Assembly (NCBI GenBank): GCA_900542935.1
Contig: UQPN01000001.1
Coordinates: 134,625 to 198,624 of the forward strand
Length of the DNA: 64,000 nucleotides
Reading direction: 5' to 3'
Source of the DNA: an uncultured Eubacteriales bacterium
Lineage (GTDB): Bacteria > Bacillota > Clostridia > Christensenellales > Borkfalkiaceae
The translations under genes were made by a program, and so were the position numbers. This document shows positions 46,401-54,351 of this stretch, in pieces. A model generated the notes under the pieces. It was not told where the DNA came from and did not search any database. It worked only from the letters and a program-made list of their open reading frames with translations. Numbering within the stretch: position 1 is the stretch's first letter; each line of letters opens with the position of its first letter.

Positions 46401-47302
46401 AAACAAAGACGGCGGACGGCGTTTCGATCGCGAAAGGCAAAGTAACTCTTAACTTCGCGGCAAAGGACTGTTTCGGCGAAAAAACAGTAAGATTCGTATT
46501 CTCTTCGGACGGTACGGATTACGAAGTGGCTGCGCCCGCGTTATTCGCTACGAAAACGATCAAAAATCACTCTACGAGCGGTTACGGTGATAACGATCTT
46601 CGCGCGATAAAAAAGATTTCTGATCTTCTCGACGGCGGCGGTTATTATCGTCTCGGCGAAAATATCAAACTTCAGTGGTACTGGTACTGCGGCAGCGACG
46701 ATTATCGTATCGGCGTCGACAAGCCGTTTGTCGGAACGATTGACGGAAACGGATACTCGATCGACGGGTTAAAACTCTGGTCTAACATCGCAGGCGGATT
46801 TATACAGAATCTCGGCGAAAAGGGTACGGTCAAGAATATTTCTTTTACCGGCGTGCAACTCGGAATGATAACTTCTCTGATTCATACGGGTTCCGGCAGT
46901 CTTGAGAATATTTACGTCAAGGTCGGCGAAATACCCGCGGCATATGGAGGATATGCGGATTATGCGCTTAACAACGAAACTACGATATTCGGAAACAGCA
47001 CGCAAACGAATGCTTTCAGAGCCAAAAATATTCTCGTGGATTACTCCGGTACGCACGTCGGAGATTACAGCGGTAAAGCCAATGCTAAACTGCTCGGAAC
47101 GTTCGGCAAAAGCGCAACGGTCACAAACGTTGTCGCAACGGGTATTCCGACCGCGCTGGGTACTATAATGACGGATACCGCGACGGTTTATCTCGGATTC
47201 GACGACGGCACGCATAACGACGTTGCGTTCCCCGCGACCGGATGGAACGAAACCTACTGGACTGTCGGCGAGAATACCGTAACGTGGAATACGAAAACCT
47301 GA
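43496..47302 (+). CDS. Giant surface lipoprotein with MBG-like and GLUG-type repeats
   Basis: This 1268-aa lipoprotein has its lipobox at FVAC (Cys24). The N-terminal 430 residues hold about five repeats of the MBG/Ig type (KVVYGTALDPTATAKFGVPV, GTYSTKAPTVAGSYCLKATV and its relatives), then a CVCGDV segment. GLUG-like blocks recur at about 640-700 (FKGVFDGKGYKINKLTV, GAFIGKLHKDGVLRNVAF) and 1085-1140 (FVGTIDGNGYSIDGLKL, GTVKNISF). No enzyme motif is visible. It is likely a carbohydrate-binding surface scaffold. GGAGGA precedes the ATG. Confidence 0.7.
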   Translation: MRKVVRVLMATICVAFASWAFVACGGNKPEPKTALDVPVIASKVYNGETQTASVPENAGYTVTTNAGGTDVGEYPVVLTLTDPDKYEWNKPDEDDATRVTLRFGITVAANEITTISVGEKVVYGTALDPTATAKFGVPVFTYSTEENGTYSTKAPTVAGSYCLKATVAATENYDGATRTLAFTIEKAESRVTTKPSAKELFANGAPQQLVTAGIADGGTVVYATVDGEETEPSASLADAGKWSREIPSATAAGKYTVYYSVKGDENHTDSTIGKVVAEIKKNDNAISDLTVADVTYNGAPPAPGASVAHGTIEYSYSLAADGNFVAWSAIEKRAGVYYVKAMVAEDDTHKGATATASFTMNKAANAISAVTVENIHCNETPSPSATATDGVPIYKYATERDGAYGDITEFKAETGTYYVKAYVAATDNYLAVESDPVSFTVTHNHVWTVGETEDVKQCVCGDVSETFEKTLASTAARRIDLCVGNDGALSESATSEISLAGISDYTTVSSVKFGDKTVAVSSENAADKKLTVPANGFGYAYGEQTVKITVNGSDEAAHEISVKLLLVTRVFADKDGLDSFGTIAKKCESGENSWGGYFELGNDIEYNGIWKSFISASDNTALEAYDGFKGVFDGKGYKINKLTVTWNSVSGVEGDGVGAFIGKLHKDGVLRNVAFTDARVGHSRSLLVFAGSGTIENIYVKYGIFGVNNYDSYDVSTLWGQTATMFSQSEGVGAKVRNVIVDVTDAVGISVAPNEKYSGSIVGLLNDVTVLSDVYVVGVPEAFDGNVVKKWGGAYESGTNFFVYRSFVDMAADTSRDYSSFVSLVWTVKQGGLPYYASIAIAAPALAVPGEIVKGTTGAVTLGANATVALDQAAIDAGIELSGNTISVPEDAANATYTVTATSVFDPALKTAVSFDVVNKRVIKNLSSVTELDFNLDNDNPDLTSEKPITFDLTEAFAGDVTAAVYVGETKTADGVSIAKGKVTLNFAAKDCFGEKTVRFVFSSDGTDYEVAAPALFATKTIKNHSTSGYGDNDLRAIKKISDLLDGGGYYRLGENIKLQWYWYCGSDDYRIGVDKPFVGTIDGNGYSIDGLKLWSNIAGGFIQNLGEKGTVKNISFTGVQLGMITSLIHTGSGSLENIYVKVGEIPAAYGGYADYALNNETTIFGNSTQTNAFRAKNILVDYSGTHVGDYSGKANAKLLGTFGKSATVTNVVATGIPTALGTIMTDTATVYLGFDDGTHNDVAFPATGWNETYWTVGENTVTWNTKT

Positions 47303-47337
47303 TTATAAAAAAATTAAACTAACTCAACTGAGACAAC

Positions 47338-49122
47338 ATGCTATACCCGCAGTCAAACAAATTCAGAAGCACCACGAGTTTAAACGGAATATGGAATTAT
47401 AAGACGGTAGACGACGATTACAAGCCCGTAGCGAAAGCGACGGGCGCGTCGCCTATGGCGGTACCCGCAAGTATCAACGATATCGTCACCGATAAAAAAA
47501 TCGCCGAATACGTGGGAAAAGTTCTTTTCGAAACCGATTTTGCGCTTCCGCGCGAGAACGGTAAAGTTTACAGATTACGCATCGGAGCAGCCAGTCACAA
47601 ATGCGAAGTTTATCTTAACGGCGATAAAATCGGAGAAGGGATCTGCGGTCAATTGCCGATAGATCTGCCGCTTGACGGACTGAAAGACGAAAATCGTCTG
47701 TCGGTGATCGTGGACAATCGGCTTGATTATCACACGCTTCCGATGGGTAAACTCATAGACGGAAACATATTGTGCGAGTCGAATTCCCGCGGGCGCAAAT
47801 ATTTTGAATTCGACGGCGATTTCCCTGCAAAAAAGCAGGTGATCAACCATGATTTTTACAATTTTACCGGGATTCACCGCGACGTTACCGTTTACGGGAT
47901 TTCGCCGGGGGCAATCAGGGATATAACGGTAAAAACCGTCGTCGGCGGGGATTACGGCAAGGTTGCCGTACAAACCGAATTTTTCGAAGATTTACCCGAG
48001 GCTGCCGCCGTTAAATTCGTAATCCGCCGCAACGATTCGGTCGTCGCCTGGAAAATCGTAAAAGCGAGCGAGGCAAAGGAGGTTGTTTTCGATATTGCCG
48101 ACCCCGAACTCTGGGATATCGGCAAGCCCGAACTTTACACCGTTTCCGTCGGAACGGACCACGACTTTTACGAGACCGTGTTCGGGATCCGCAAGGTAAG
48201 TTACGACGAAAAGGGACTTTATATTAACGACAGACCGGTATACCTCAAAGGTTTCGGAATGCACGAAGATTTTTTTGTTCTCGGCAAAGGTGCAAGCTCC
48301 GCCGTGAACGTTAAAAGTTTCGAACTTCTTAAATGGATCAACGCAAATTCGGTAAGGACGAGTCATTATCCTTACGTCGAAGAGATCTACGATCTTGCCG
48401 ACAGATACGGAATTCTGGTTATAGACGAAGTCCCCGCCGTAGGAATGAATCACTGGGAGCCTACGTTTGCCGAGGGGAGGGCGGACGAACAAACGCTTGC
48501 GCTTCATAAAAAAACCTTGTCGATGCTTATCGAACGGGACAAGAACCATCCGTGCGTAGTCATGATAAGCGTGGCTAACGAGGCCGCTACTTACGAGGAC
48601 GGCGCACGCGAATACTTCAAAAAAATCGTGAATCACACGCGTTCGCTTACCGATCTGCCGATTACAAGTCCGGAGGAAACGAAATTCGCCGAAGATAACA
48701 AGTGCGCGGATTTGTTCGACTTTGTGTCGCTTAACAGATACTACGGCTGGTACGACGAAATAGGCAGGATCGAAGCGATCGGACCGCTTTATAAAAACGA
48801 CCTTTGCAACTATTACGAAAAGTTCCGTAAGCCAATTATCGTCGCCGAGTTCGGCGCGGATACGGTCGAAGGAGTTCATTCTTTGCAGTCGTATGTGTTT
48901 TCCGAAGAATATCAGCGCGATTACATTACCGAGTGTTGCAGAGTGTTCGACGAACTTCCGTTCGTAGTCGGCGAGCACGTCTGGAATTTTGCCGATTTCA
49001 GGACAAAAGAGGGTACTATCCGGATGCGAGGCAACCGGAAGGGCGTTTTCACAAAAGACCGGGAGCCGAAAGCGGCGGCGTTTATGTTGAAAAAGCGGTG
49101 GGCGGAAAAAACGGAAAAGTGA
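47338..49122 (+). CDS. uidA: Beta-glucuronidase, glycoside hydrolase family 2
   Basis: This 594-aa enzyme removes beta-linked glucuronic acid from oligosaccharides or conjugates. It shows the GH2 order: sugar-binding jelly roll (STTSLNGIWNYKTVDDDYKP), Ig-like domain and TIM barrel. The acid/base lies in MISVANEAAT, the nucleophile in IVAEFGADTVEG. The glucuronidase-specific N-x-K element is NRKGVF near the C-terminus, and HVWNFADF is also typical. There is no signal peptide, so it acts in the cytoplasm after uptake. No active-site loop insertion is apparent. The ATG has a weak ribosome binding site 35 bases after the preceding gene. Confidence 0.87.
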   Translation: MLYPQSNKFRSTTSLNGIWNYKTVDDDYKPVAKATGASPMAVPASINDIVTDKKIAEYVGKVLFETDFALPRENGKVYRLRIGAASHKCEVYLNGDKIGEGICGQLPIDLPLDGLKDENRLSVIVDNRLDYHTLPMGKLIDGNILCESNSRGRKYFEFDGDFPAKKQVINHDFYNFTGIHRDVTVYGISPGAIRDITVKTVVGGDYGKVAVQTEFFEDLPEAAAVKFVIRRNDSVVAWKIVKASEAKEVVFDIADPELWDIGKPELYTVSVGTDHDFYETVFGIRKVSYDEKGLYINDRPVYLKGFGMHEDFFVLGKGASSAVNVKSFELLKWINANSVRTSHYPYVEEIYDLADRYGILVIDEVPAVGMNHWEPTFAEGRADEQTLALHKKTLSMLIERDKNHPCVVMISVANEAATYEDGAREYFKKIVNHTRSLTDLPITSPEETKFAEDNKCADLFDFVSLNRYYGWYDEIGRIEAIGPLYKNDLCNYYEKFRKPIIVAEFGADTVEGVHSLQSYVFSEEYQRDYITECCRVFDELPFVVGEHVWNFADFRTKEGTIRMRGNRKGVFTKDREPKAAAFMLKKRWAEKTEK

Positions 49123-49130
49123 GGACGACT

Positions 49131-50240
49131 GTGAAAAAACTTGATTTCGAATCGGTTTTGCGCGGACGACGGTATCGCGACGGATTATTTCTGCCCGATT
49201 ATCCGCGCGACGAATCCGGCAGATTTTTACGCGAAAAGACGCTTGAAATAATCGTTCGCGAAGAGTATGGCGAAATAGGCGAAAAAGAACGTGAAGGTCT
49301 TACCGTTACAACCGAAGACGTCACGGACAGAGATGCCGACCTGTATAACGGCTGCCTCGTTTGCGCAAAGGCCTTGCACGATAAAGTTAAATTCACGTTA
49401 AGTAAAAACGGAAAATCTTCAAGTTTTATCGTCGATATTTTTAATCCGGTTAAGGTAAAAGCCCCCGATTTCGTCGTTCATCTCGATTTCGTCGCCGGTG
49501 TGCCGACAAAATATCTGCCGATCGAGGAGATTATGGATCGGGGGATAGGCGTAGCGCATGTCGACTATAAAGGAATCACTTCCGACGACGAGAATTTCGA
49601 CGACGGAATCGCGAAATTGTTCGAGCGCAAAAATTCGTATTCGGCGGGTAAAATCGCGATATGGGCGTTCGCCGCGAAACTCATAGGCGAATATCTGTCG
49701 GAGCGCGGCTACGCCGAAAAGGATCGGTTGTACGTTGCCGGACATTCGCGGCTCGGTAAAACCGCGCTTTTAGCAGGCGCTTTGTATCCGATATTTGCCG
49801 GGTGTTTCGTCAATTGCTCGGGATGTTCGGGCGCGGCGATTTCACGAGGTAAACAAGGCGAAACGATACGGAAAATCAACGACGTTTTCGGCTACTGGTT
49901 TACGGAAAATTACAAAAAGTACAACGACCGCGAATATGAAATGCCGTTTGATCAGCATTTCCTTGCAGCATCGGTCTTTCCGCGTAGATTGTTTATTGTG
50001 GCTGCGAGCAAGGACGATTGGGCGGATACTGACGCGCAGTATCTTTGCGCCGAAGCTGCTTCGACAGTATACGAAGAATCCGGATCGGTCGGACTTTCGC
50101 GATTAGTCAAGCCGCTCGGAGTCGGCGAGAAAAACGATAAAGGTAATATTAAATTTTTTATTCGCGACGGCGTGCATTATTTCAGCCGCGAAGACTGGAA
50201 TTTCTATATCGACTGTCTGAAAAAATCGCAACAGGTATAA
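49131..50240 (+). CDS. CE15-like alpha/beta hydrolase (putative glucuronoyl esterase)
   Basis: This 369-aa hydrolase starts at GTG 49131, with GAGG six bases ahead and the beta-glucuronidase stop just before; the longer open frame lies inside that gene. The nucleophile elbow is VAGHSRLGKTALLAG (Ser near 207). The C-terminal GVHYFSREDWNFYIDCL supplies the catalytic His. The arrangement resembles carbohydrate esterase family 15, which cleaves esters between glucuronic acid and lignin or alcohols, although the elbow reads GHSRLGK rather than the common GCSRNGK. No signal peptide is present, so a cytoplasmic uronate ester is the likely substrate. Confidence 0.68.
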   Translation: MKKLDFESVLRGRRYRDGLFLPDYPRDESGRFLREKTLEIIVREEYGEIGEKEREGLTVTTEDVTDRDADLYNGCLVCAKALHDKVKFTLSKNGKSSSFIVDIFNPVKVKAPDFVVHLDFVAGVPTKYLPIEEIMDRGIGVAHVDYKGITSDDENFDDGIAKLFERKNSYSAGKIAIWAFAAKLIGEYLSERGYAEKDRLYVAGHSRLGKTALLAGALYPIFAGCFVNCSGCSGAAISRGKQGETIRKINDVFGYWFTENYKKYNDREYEMPFDQHFLAASVFPRRLFIVAASKDDWADTDAQYLCAEAASTVYEESGSVGLSRLVKPLGVGEKNDKGNIKFFIRDGVHYFSREDWNFYIDCLKKSQQV

Positions 50241-50301
50241 CGATTATTCGATATAGTCGAAGTAAGAGTATAATCGCGAATGTAACGTTTCAAAAAAACG
50301 A

Positions 50302-50335
50302 ACCCCGTAACGAAACCGCTTGCGGGGTGAATTTT
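50302..50335 (+). terminator. Rho-independent terminator inside the uronate cluster
   Basis: ACCCCG (50302-50307) pairs with CGGGGT (50323-50328), followed by GAATTTTTT. It may make uxaC-uxuA a separate or attenuated transcript. Confidence 0.65.
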
Positions 50336-50401
50336 TTCAGATCGTTTACGACAAAAAAACTGTATTGTGCTGTACGCGGAAATCAAAAAAGAGGAGAGAC
50401 G

Positions 50402-51727
50402 ATGAGTTTTTACGACGATAACGTATTTCTGAGAGGAAACGCTGCAAGGACGATTTACGGCGAAATAAAGGATTTGCCGGTAATCGACTACCATTGCCAC
50501 CTCGATCCCGCCGCGATAGCGCGCGACGACGGATTCGGGAACATAGGCGAACTGTGGCTTAAAGGCGACCATTACAAATGGCGGGCGATGCGGCTTTGCG
50601 GCGTTCCCGAGTGTAAAATCACGGGGGAGGCGGACTATAAAACGAAGTTTATCTCGTTCGCGGAAATTCTGCCGAGTCTCGTCGGCAACCCCGTTTATCA
50701 CTGGGCGCACCTCGAACTCAAAGAGATTTTCGGAATAACCGAACCGCTTGATTCGCAATCGGCGGAGCGGATTTACGAAGAGACAAGCGAAAAACTGAAA
50801 GATATACGCGTTTCGACGCTTCTTAATAAATTCAACGTCGAGTGGCTCGCTACCACCGACGATCCGGCTTTCGATCTGCCGCACCACGGCAAGAGGGGAA
50901 ACACCGTAGTTACTCCGACTTTCCGCCCCGATCGGCTTTACGACCTAGGCGGCGAGTATATCGACCTTCTCGGGGTAAGCGCGGGAGTGAAAATCGAAAC
51001 GCTCGACGATCTTCTCGGCGCGCTTATCAAGCGGCTGGATTATTTCGTAAGCCGAGGTTGCAGGATTTCCGACCACGGATTTTACCGTTTTCCGCAATCT
51101 TACGCAAGCGAACGGCAAGCAAAGGACATGTTTTTGCGGCGCGAAAACCTTACGGCGACCGAAAAAGACGCGTTCTTCGGGTTTATGCTCACGTGGCTTG
51201 CGCGCGAGTACGCAAAGCGCGGTATACTAATGCAGATCCATTTCGCGGTAAAACGCAACGTAAACACGCCGGCTTTTAACGAAATCGGCGCGGACGGCGG
51301 ATTCGACGTTATCGCCGACCCGCAGCCAGCGGAAGATATTATAAAGTTTCTCGACCGGCTTTCGGACGACGATAGACCCGAAACGGTGCTGTATTCGCTC
51401 TCGCCCGTCAATCTTTCGACGATCGCGGTGTTGTCGGGCGCGTTCCGCAAAGTCCGTATGGGAGCCGCGTGGTGGTTCAACGATACGGCGTCGGGGATAA
51501 GGAACAATCTTTCGCTCATCGCCGAACACGCCGCGCTCGGCACAAACCTCGGTATGCTCACCGACAGCCGCAGTTTTTCGTCGTACGTGCGCTTCGATTA
51601 TTTCCGTCGGATTCTCGCCTCTTACCTCGGCGAGGCGGCAGACGGGGGCGAATTTACCGAAAAAGAGGCGATCGGGATTGCCCGCAAAATTTGCTACTTC
51701 AACGTAAAGGAGACGCTTAAAATATGA
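50402..51727 (+). CDS. uxaC: Glucuronate isomerase
   Basis: This 441-aa enzyme converts D-glucuronate to D-fructuronate (and galacturonate to tagaturonate). The ATG at 50402 follows GAGGAGAG; the upstream ATG would start inside the terminator. Family motifs are VIDYHCHLDPAAIARDD near the N-terminus (metal-binding histidines), NVEWLATTDDPAFDLPHH, LMQIHFAVKRNVN and GAAWWFNDTASGI. Length is close to the usual 460-470. The uxuA ATG overlaps its stop by four bases, so the two are translationally coupled. Confidence 0.93.
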   Translation: MSFYDDNVFLRGNAARTIYGEIKDLPVIDYHCHLDPAAIARDDGFGNIGELWLKGDHYKWRAMRLCGVPECKITGEADYKTKFISFAEILPSLVGNPVYHWAHLELKEIFGITEPLDSQSAERIYEETSEKLKDIRVSTLLNKFNVEWLATTDDPAFDLPHHGKRGNTVVTPTFRPDRLYDLGGEYIDLLGVSAGVKIETLDDLLGALIKRLDYFVSRGCRISDHGFYRFPQSYASERQAKDMFLRRENLTATEKDAFFGFMLTWLAREYAKRGILMQIHFAVKRNVNTPAFNEIGADGGFDVIADPQPAEDIIKFLDRLSDDDRPETVLYSLSPVNLSTIAVLSGAFRKVRMGAAWWFNDTASGIRNNLSLIAEHAALGTNLGMLTDSRSFSSYVRFDYFRRILASYLGEAADGGEFTEKEAIGIARKICYFNVKETLKI

Positions 51728-52773
51728 AAATGACTTTCCGCTGGTACGGCGAAAAGGATTGTATTCCGCTGTCGTATATAAAACAAATTCAGGGAATGAC
51801 GGGCGTGGTTACCGCCGTTTACGACGTTCCCGTGGGCGAAGTCTGGGATTTGGAAAAACTCGTCCGGCTCAAAGAACTTGCGGCTGCCGCGGGACTCGAA
51901 ACCGAAGTAATCGAATCCATTCCCGTCCACGAAGACGTAAAACTCGGACGTCCGACCCGCGACAAACTCATCGCCAACTACGCGCAGAACATAATAAATT
52001 GCGGAAAAATCGGCGTAAAATGCGTTTGTTACAACTTTATGCCCGTTTTCGACTGGTTCAGGACGAATCTTCGTTACGAACACGCCGACGGTAGCAACTC
52101 GCTTTCGTACAGCGAGGCGGACTTCAAAAAACTCGACCGTAACAATCTTCGTCTTCCGGGCTGGGACGAGAGTTACACGCAAGGCGAACTCGGCGCGCTC
52201 CTTGCCGCGTACGACGGAATGACGCACGAGAGACTTTTTGACAACCTCGTGTATTTCTTAAACGGAATAATGCCGGCGTGCAGGGAGGCGGGCGTAAACA
52301 TGGCTATTCACCCCGACGACCCGCCGTGGGATATTTTCGGGCTTCCGCGAATCGTGGGTCGCGAAGAGGACTACGACCGTCTTTTTGCCGCCGTTCCCGA
52401 CCTGCATAACGGTATTACGTTCTGTACGGGGTCGCTCGGCGCGGGCAAGTTCAACGACCTTCCTAAAATGGCGAAAAAGTACGCGAAACGTATTTATTTC
52501 GCTCATCTTCGCCAACTCAAATTCACGTCCGATACCGATTTTTACGAAAACGGTCACCGCACCGCGGACGGCGACGTGGATATTTACGCGATAGTCAGGG
52601 CTCTTAGCGAGGGCGGGTTCGACGGATACGTCCGCCCCGACCATGGCAGAAACGTGTGGGGAGAAAATGCAAAGCCTGGGTACGGACTTTTCGACCGCGC
52701 GATGGGTGCGGCGTACCTTAACGGACTTTTCGAGGCTGTCGAAAAAGACATAAAAAACGTAAAGAGAGGATAA
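51724..52773 (+). CDS. uxuA: Mannonate dehydratase
   Basis: This 349-aa TIM-barrel enzyme dehydrates D-mannonate to 2-keto-3-deoxygluconate. Recognisable parts are FRWYGEKDCIPLSYIKQIQG at the start, CVCYNFMPVFDWFRTNLRYE, the metal-binding MAIHPDDPPWDIFGLPRI, FCTGSLGAGKFND, FAHLRQLKF and YVRPDHGR. Length matches the family. It overlaps uxaC by four bases and is followed four bases later by the SDR reductase, forming the complete glucuronate branch. Confidence 0.93.
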   Translation: MKMTFRWYGEKDCIPLSYIKQIQGMTGVVTAVYDVPVGEVWDLEKLVRLKELAAAAGLETEVIESIPVHEDVKLGRPTRDKLIANYAQNIINCGKIGVKCVCYNFMPVFDWFRTNLRYEHADGSNSLSYSEADFKKLDRNNLRLPGWDESYTQGELGALLAAYDGMTHERLFDNLVYFLNGIMPACREAGVNMAIHPDDPPWDIFGLPRIVGREEDYDRLFAAVPDLHNGITFCTGSLGAGKFNDLPKMAKKYAKRIYFAHLRQLKFTSDTDFYENGHRTADGDVDIYAIVRALSEGGFDGYVRPDHGRNVWGENAKPGYGLFDRAMGAAYLNGLFEAVEKDIKNVKRG

Positions 52774-52777
52774 AAAT

Positions 52778-53611
52778 ATGAAAAAATTACCGTTTAAAAT
52801 CGATCTTAAAGGGAAAACCGCCGTCATCACCGGCGCGGGAGGAGTTATTTGCGGATCGTTCGCCCGTGCGCTTGCGGCGTGCGGAGCGTCCGTCGCGCTT
52901 CTGGACGTGAATTACGACGCGGCGAAAGCGATAGCCGACGACATAGGCGATAATGCGTTCGCCGTAAAATGCAACTGCCTCGACAAGCAAAGCATAATCG
53001 AAGCGAAAAAGGCGGTGGACGAGCGTTTCGGGGGGACGGATATTCTTATTAACGGCGCGGGCGGAAACAATCCGAAAGCGACCTGCGACAATGAAACAAT
53101 GACTCCCGACCTTACGGGCGTAAAGGACTTTTTCGCGCTTGACGAAAGCGGTCTTAAGTTCGTGTTCGACCTCAACATTACTTCCGCATTTCTGGTAACT
53201 CAGGTGTTTGCGGCGGATATGGTAAAAACGGGCGGCAACATTATCAACGTTTCGTCCATGAACGCTTTCCGTCCGCTTACCAAAATTCCGGCATACAGCG
53301 CAGCCAAAGCCGCCGTGAGCAACTTCACCCAATGGCTGGCCGTGCATTTTGCTCCCTGTGGCATACGCGTCAACGCTATAGCGCCCGGCTTCTTTGCCAC
53401 TGCTCAGAATAAAAGCCTGCTCTTTGAGCCTAACGGAGAATTAAGCGCACGCAGCAAAAAGATTATAAGCCATACTCCTATGGGCAGATTCGGCACTCCA
53501 AAGGATTTGCTCGGCGCCCTGCGCTTTTTAACGGATGAAAATGCATCCGGATTTATAACGGGAATAACCCTTCCCGTAGACGGCGGCTTTTCAGCCTATT
53601 CGGGAGTATAA
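52778..53611 (+). CDS. SDR-family D-mannonate oxidoreductase (fructuronate reductase), hybrid codon use
   Basis: This 277-aa short-chain dehydrogenase would reduce D-fructuronate to D-mannonate. The cofactor motif is ITGAGGVICGSF (near 18-28), NINGAGGNNPKA-type NAG element ILINGAGGN (near 88) and catalytic YSAAK (near 175), with a C-terminal GITLPVDGGFSAYSG. It is not homologous to E. coli UxuB but such SDR enzymes are found in the same operons. Codon use changes abruptly near 53290 from GCG/TCG/CTT-rich to GCC/AGC/CTG-rich, although the protein stays continuous. This points to recombination or chimeric assembly inside the gene. Confidence 0.85.
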   Translation: MKKLPFKIDLKGKTAVITGAGGVICGSFARALAACGASVALLDVNYDAAKAIADDIGDNAFAVKCNCLDKQSIIEAKKAVDERFGGTDILINGAGGNNPKATCDNETMTPDLTGVKDFFALDESGLKFVFDLNITSAFLVTQVFAADMVKTGGNIINVSSMNAFRPLTKIPAYSAAKAAVSNFTQWLAVHFAPCGIRVNAIAPGFFATAQNKSLLFEPNGELSARSKKIISHTPMGRFGTPKDLLGALRFLTDENASGFITGITLPVDGGFSAYSGV

Positions 53612-53718
53612 ATCAACTCTCCCGTTTAAGAAACCTGCGCGCCTTTATTAAGCAGGCGCCTTCTCGGCTTATCTGTAAAATATAAAGCGGCGCCGCTGCA
53701 AAAGAAAGAGATTGTATT

Positions 53719-54351
53719 ATGGAAAAAGAAAAAGTATTGTCCAATATAGAGCATACAGGCGTTATTGCCGTAATAAGAGCCCAATCCGCCGAGCAGGCGC
53801 TGAATATGGCTGAAAATTGCCTAAAAGGCGGCATAGATATAATAGAGCTGGCTTTCACAACCCCTTCCCCGCTTGCCGCCCTTGAAACGCTCAAAAAAGA
53901 GCTGGGCGGAAAAATAACGCTGGGCGCAGGCACTGTTCTGGACGCGCCCAGTGCCAGCGCGGCAATGCACTGCGGGGCAGATTTTATAGTCTCCCCTCAT
54001 TTTGACTCCGAAATAATAAAAGCCTGCAATAGGAACAACGTCCTCTCTGTCGCAGGATTTTTCACTCCTACCGAGGGAATAAACGCAATGGCCGCCGGCT
54101 GCGATGTTTTAAAGCTTTTTCCCGCCCAGGTGCTGGGTCCGGATTTTTTAAAAGCCATTTTAGCTCCTTTGCCCGGCGCTAAAGTAATCCCAACAGGAGG
54201 CATAGACGCGGACAATATTGGGGCATGGCTTCAGGCCGGCGCAATAGCCGCGGGTGTGGGCGGAAAGCTGCTTAAAGGAGATATACAGCAGAACGCGCAC
54301 CGGTTAACCGCCCAGATTAAAGCGGCAAGAGAGGAAGAGTCAGAAAAATGA
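53719..54351 (+). CDS. kdgA: KDPG/KHG aldolase
   Basis: This 210-aa class I aldolase cleaves 2-keto-3-deoxy-6-phosphogluconate to pyruvate and glyceraldehyde 3-phosphate. Motifs are GVIAVIRAQSAEQAL, IIELAFTTPSPLAALE, LGAGTVLDAPSA, ADFIVSPHF and the Schiff-base lysine in DVLKLFPAQVLGP, ending with IPTGGIDADNIGAWL. Its stop overlaps the kdgK start by four bases. It completes the route from uronates into glycolysis. Confidence 0.94.
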   Translation: MEKEKVLSNIEHTGVIAVIRAQSAEQALNMAENCLKGGIDIIELAFTTPSPLAALETLKKELGGKITLGAGTVLDAPSASAAMHCGADFIVSPHFDSEIIKACNRNNVLSVAGFFTPTEGINAMAAGCDVLKLFPAQVLGPDFLKAILAPLPGAKVIPTGGIDADNIGAWLQAGAIAAGVGGKLLKGDIQQNAHRLTAQIKAAREEESEK

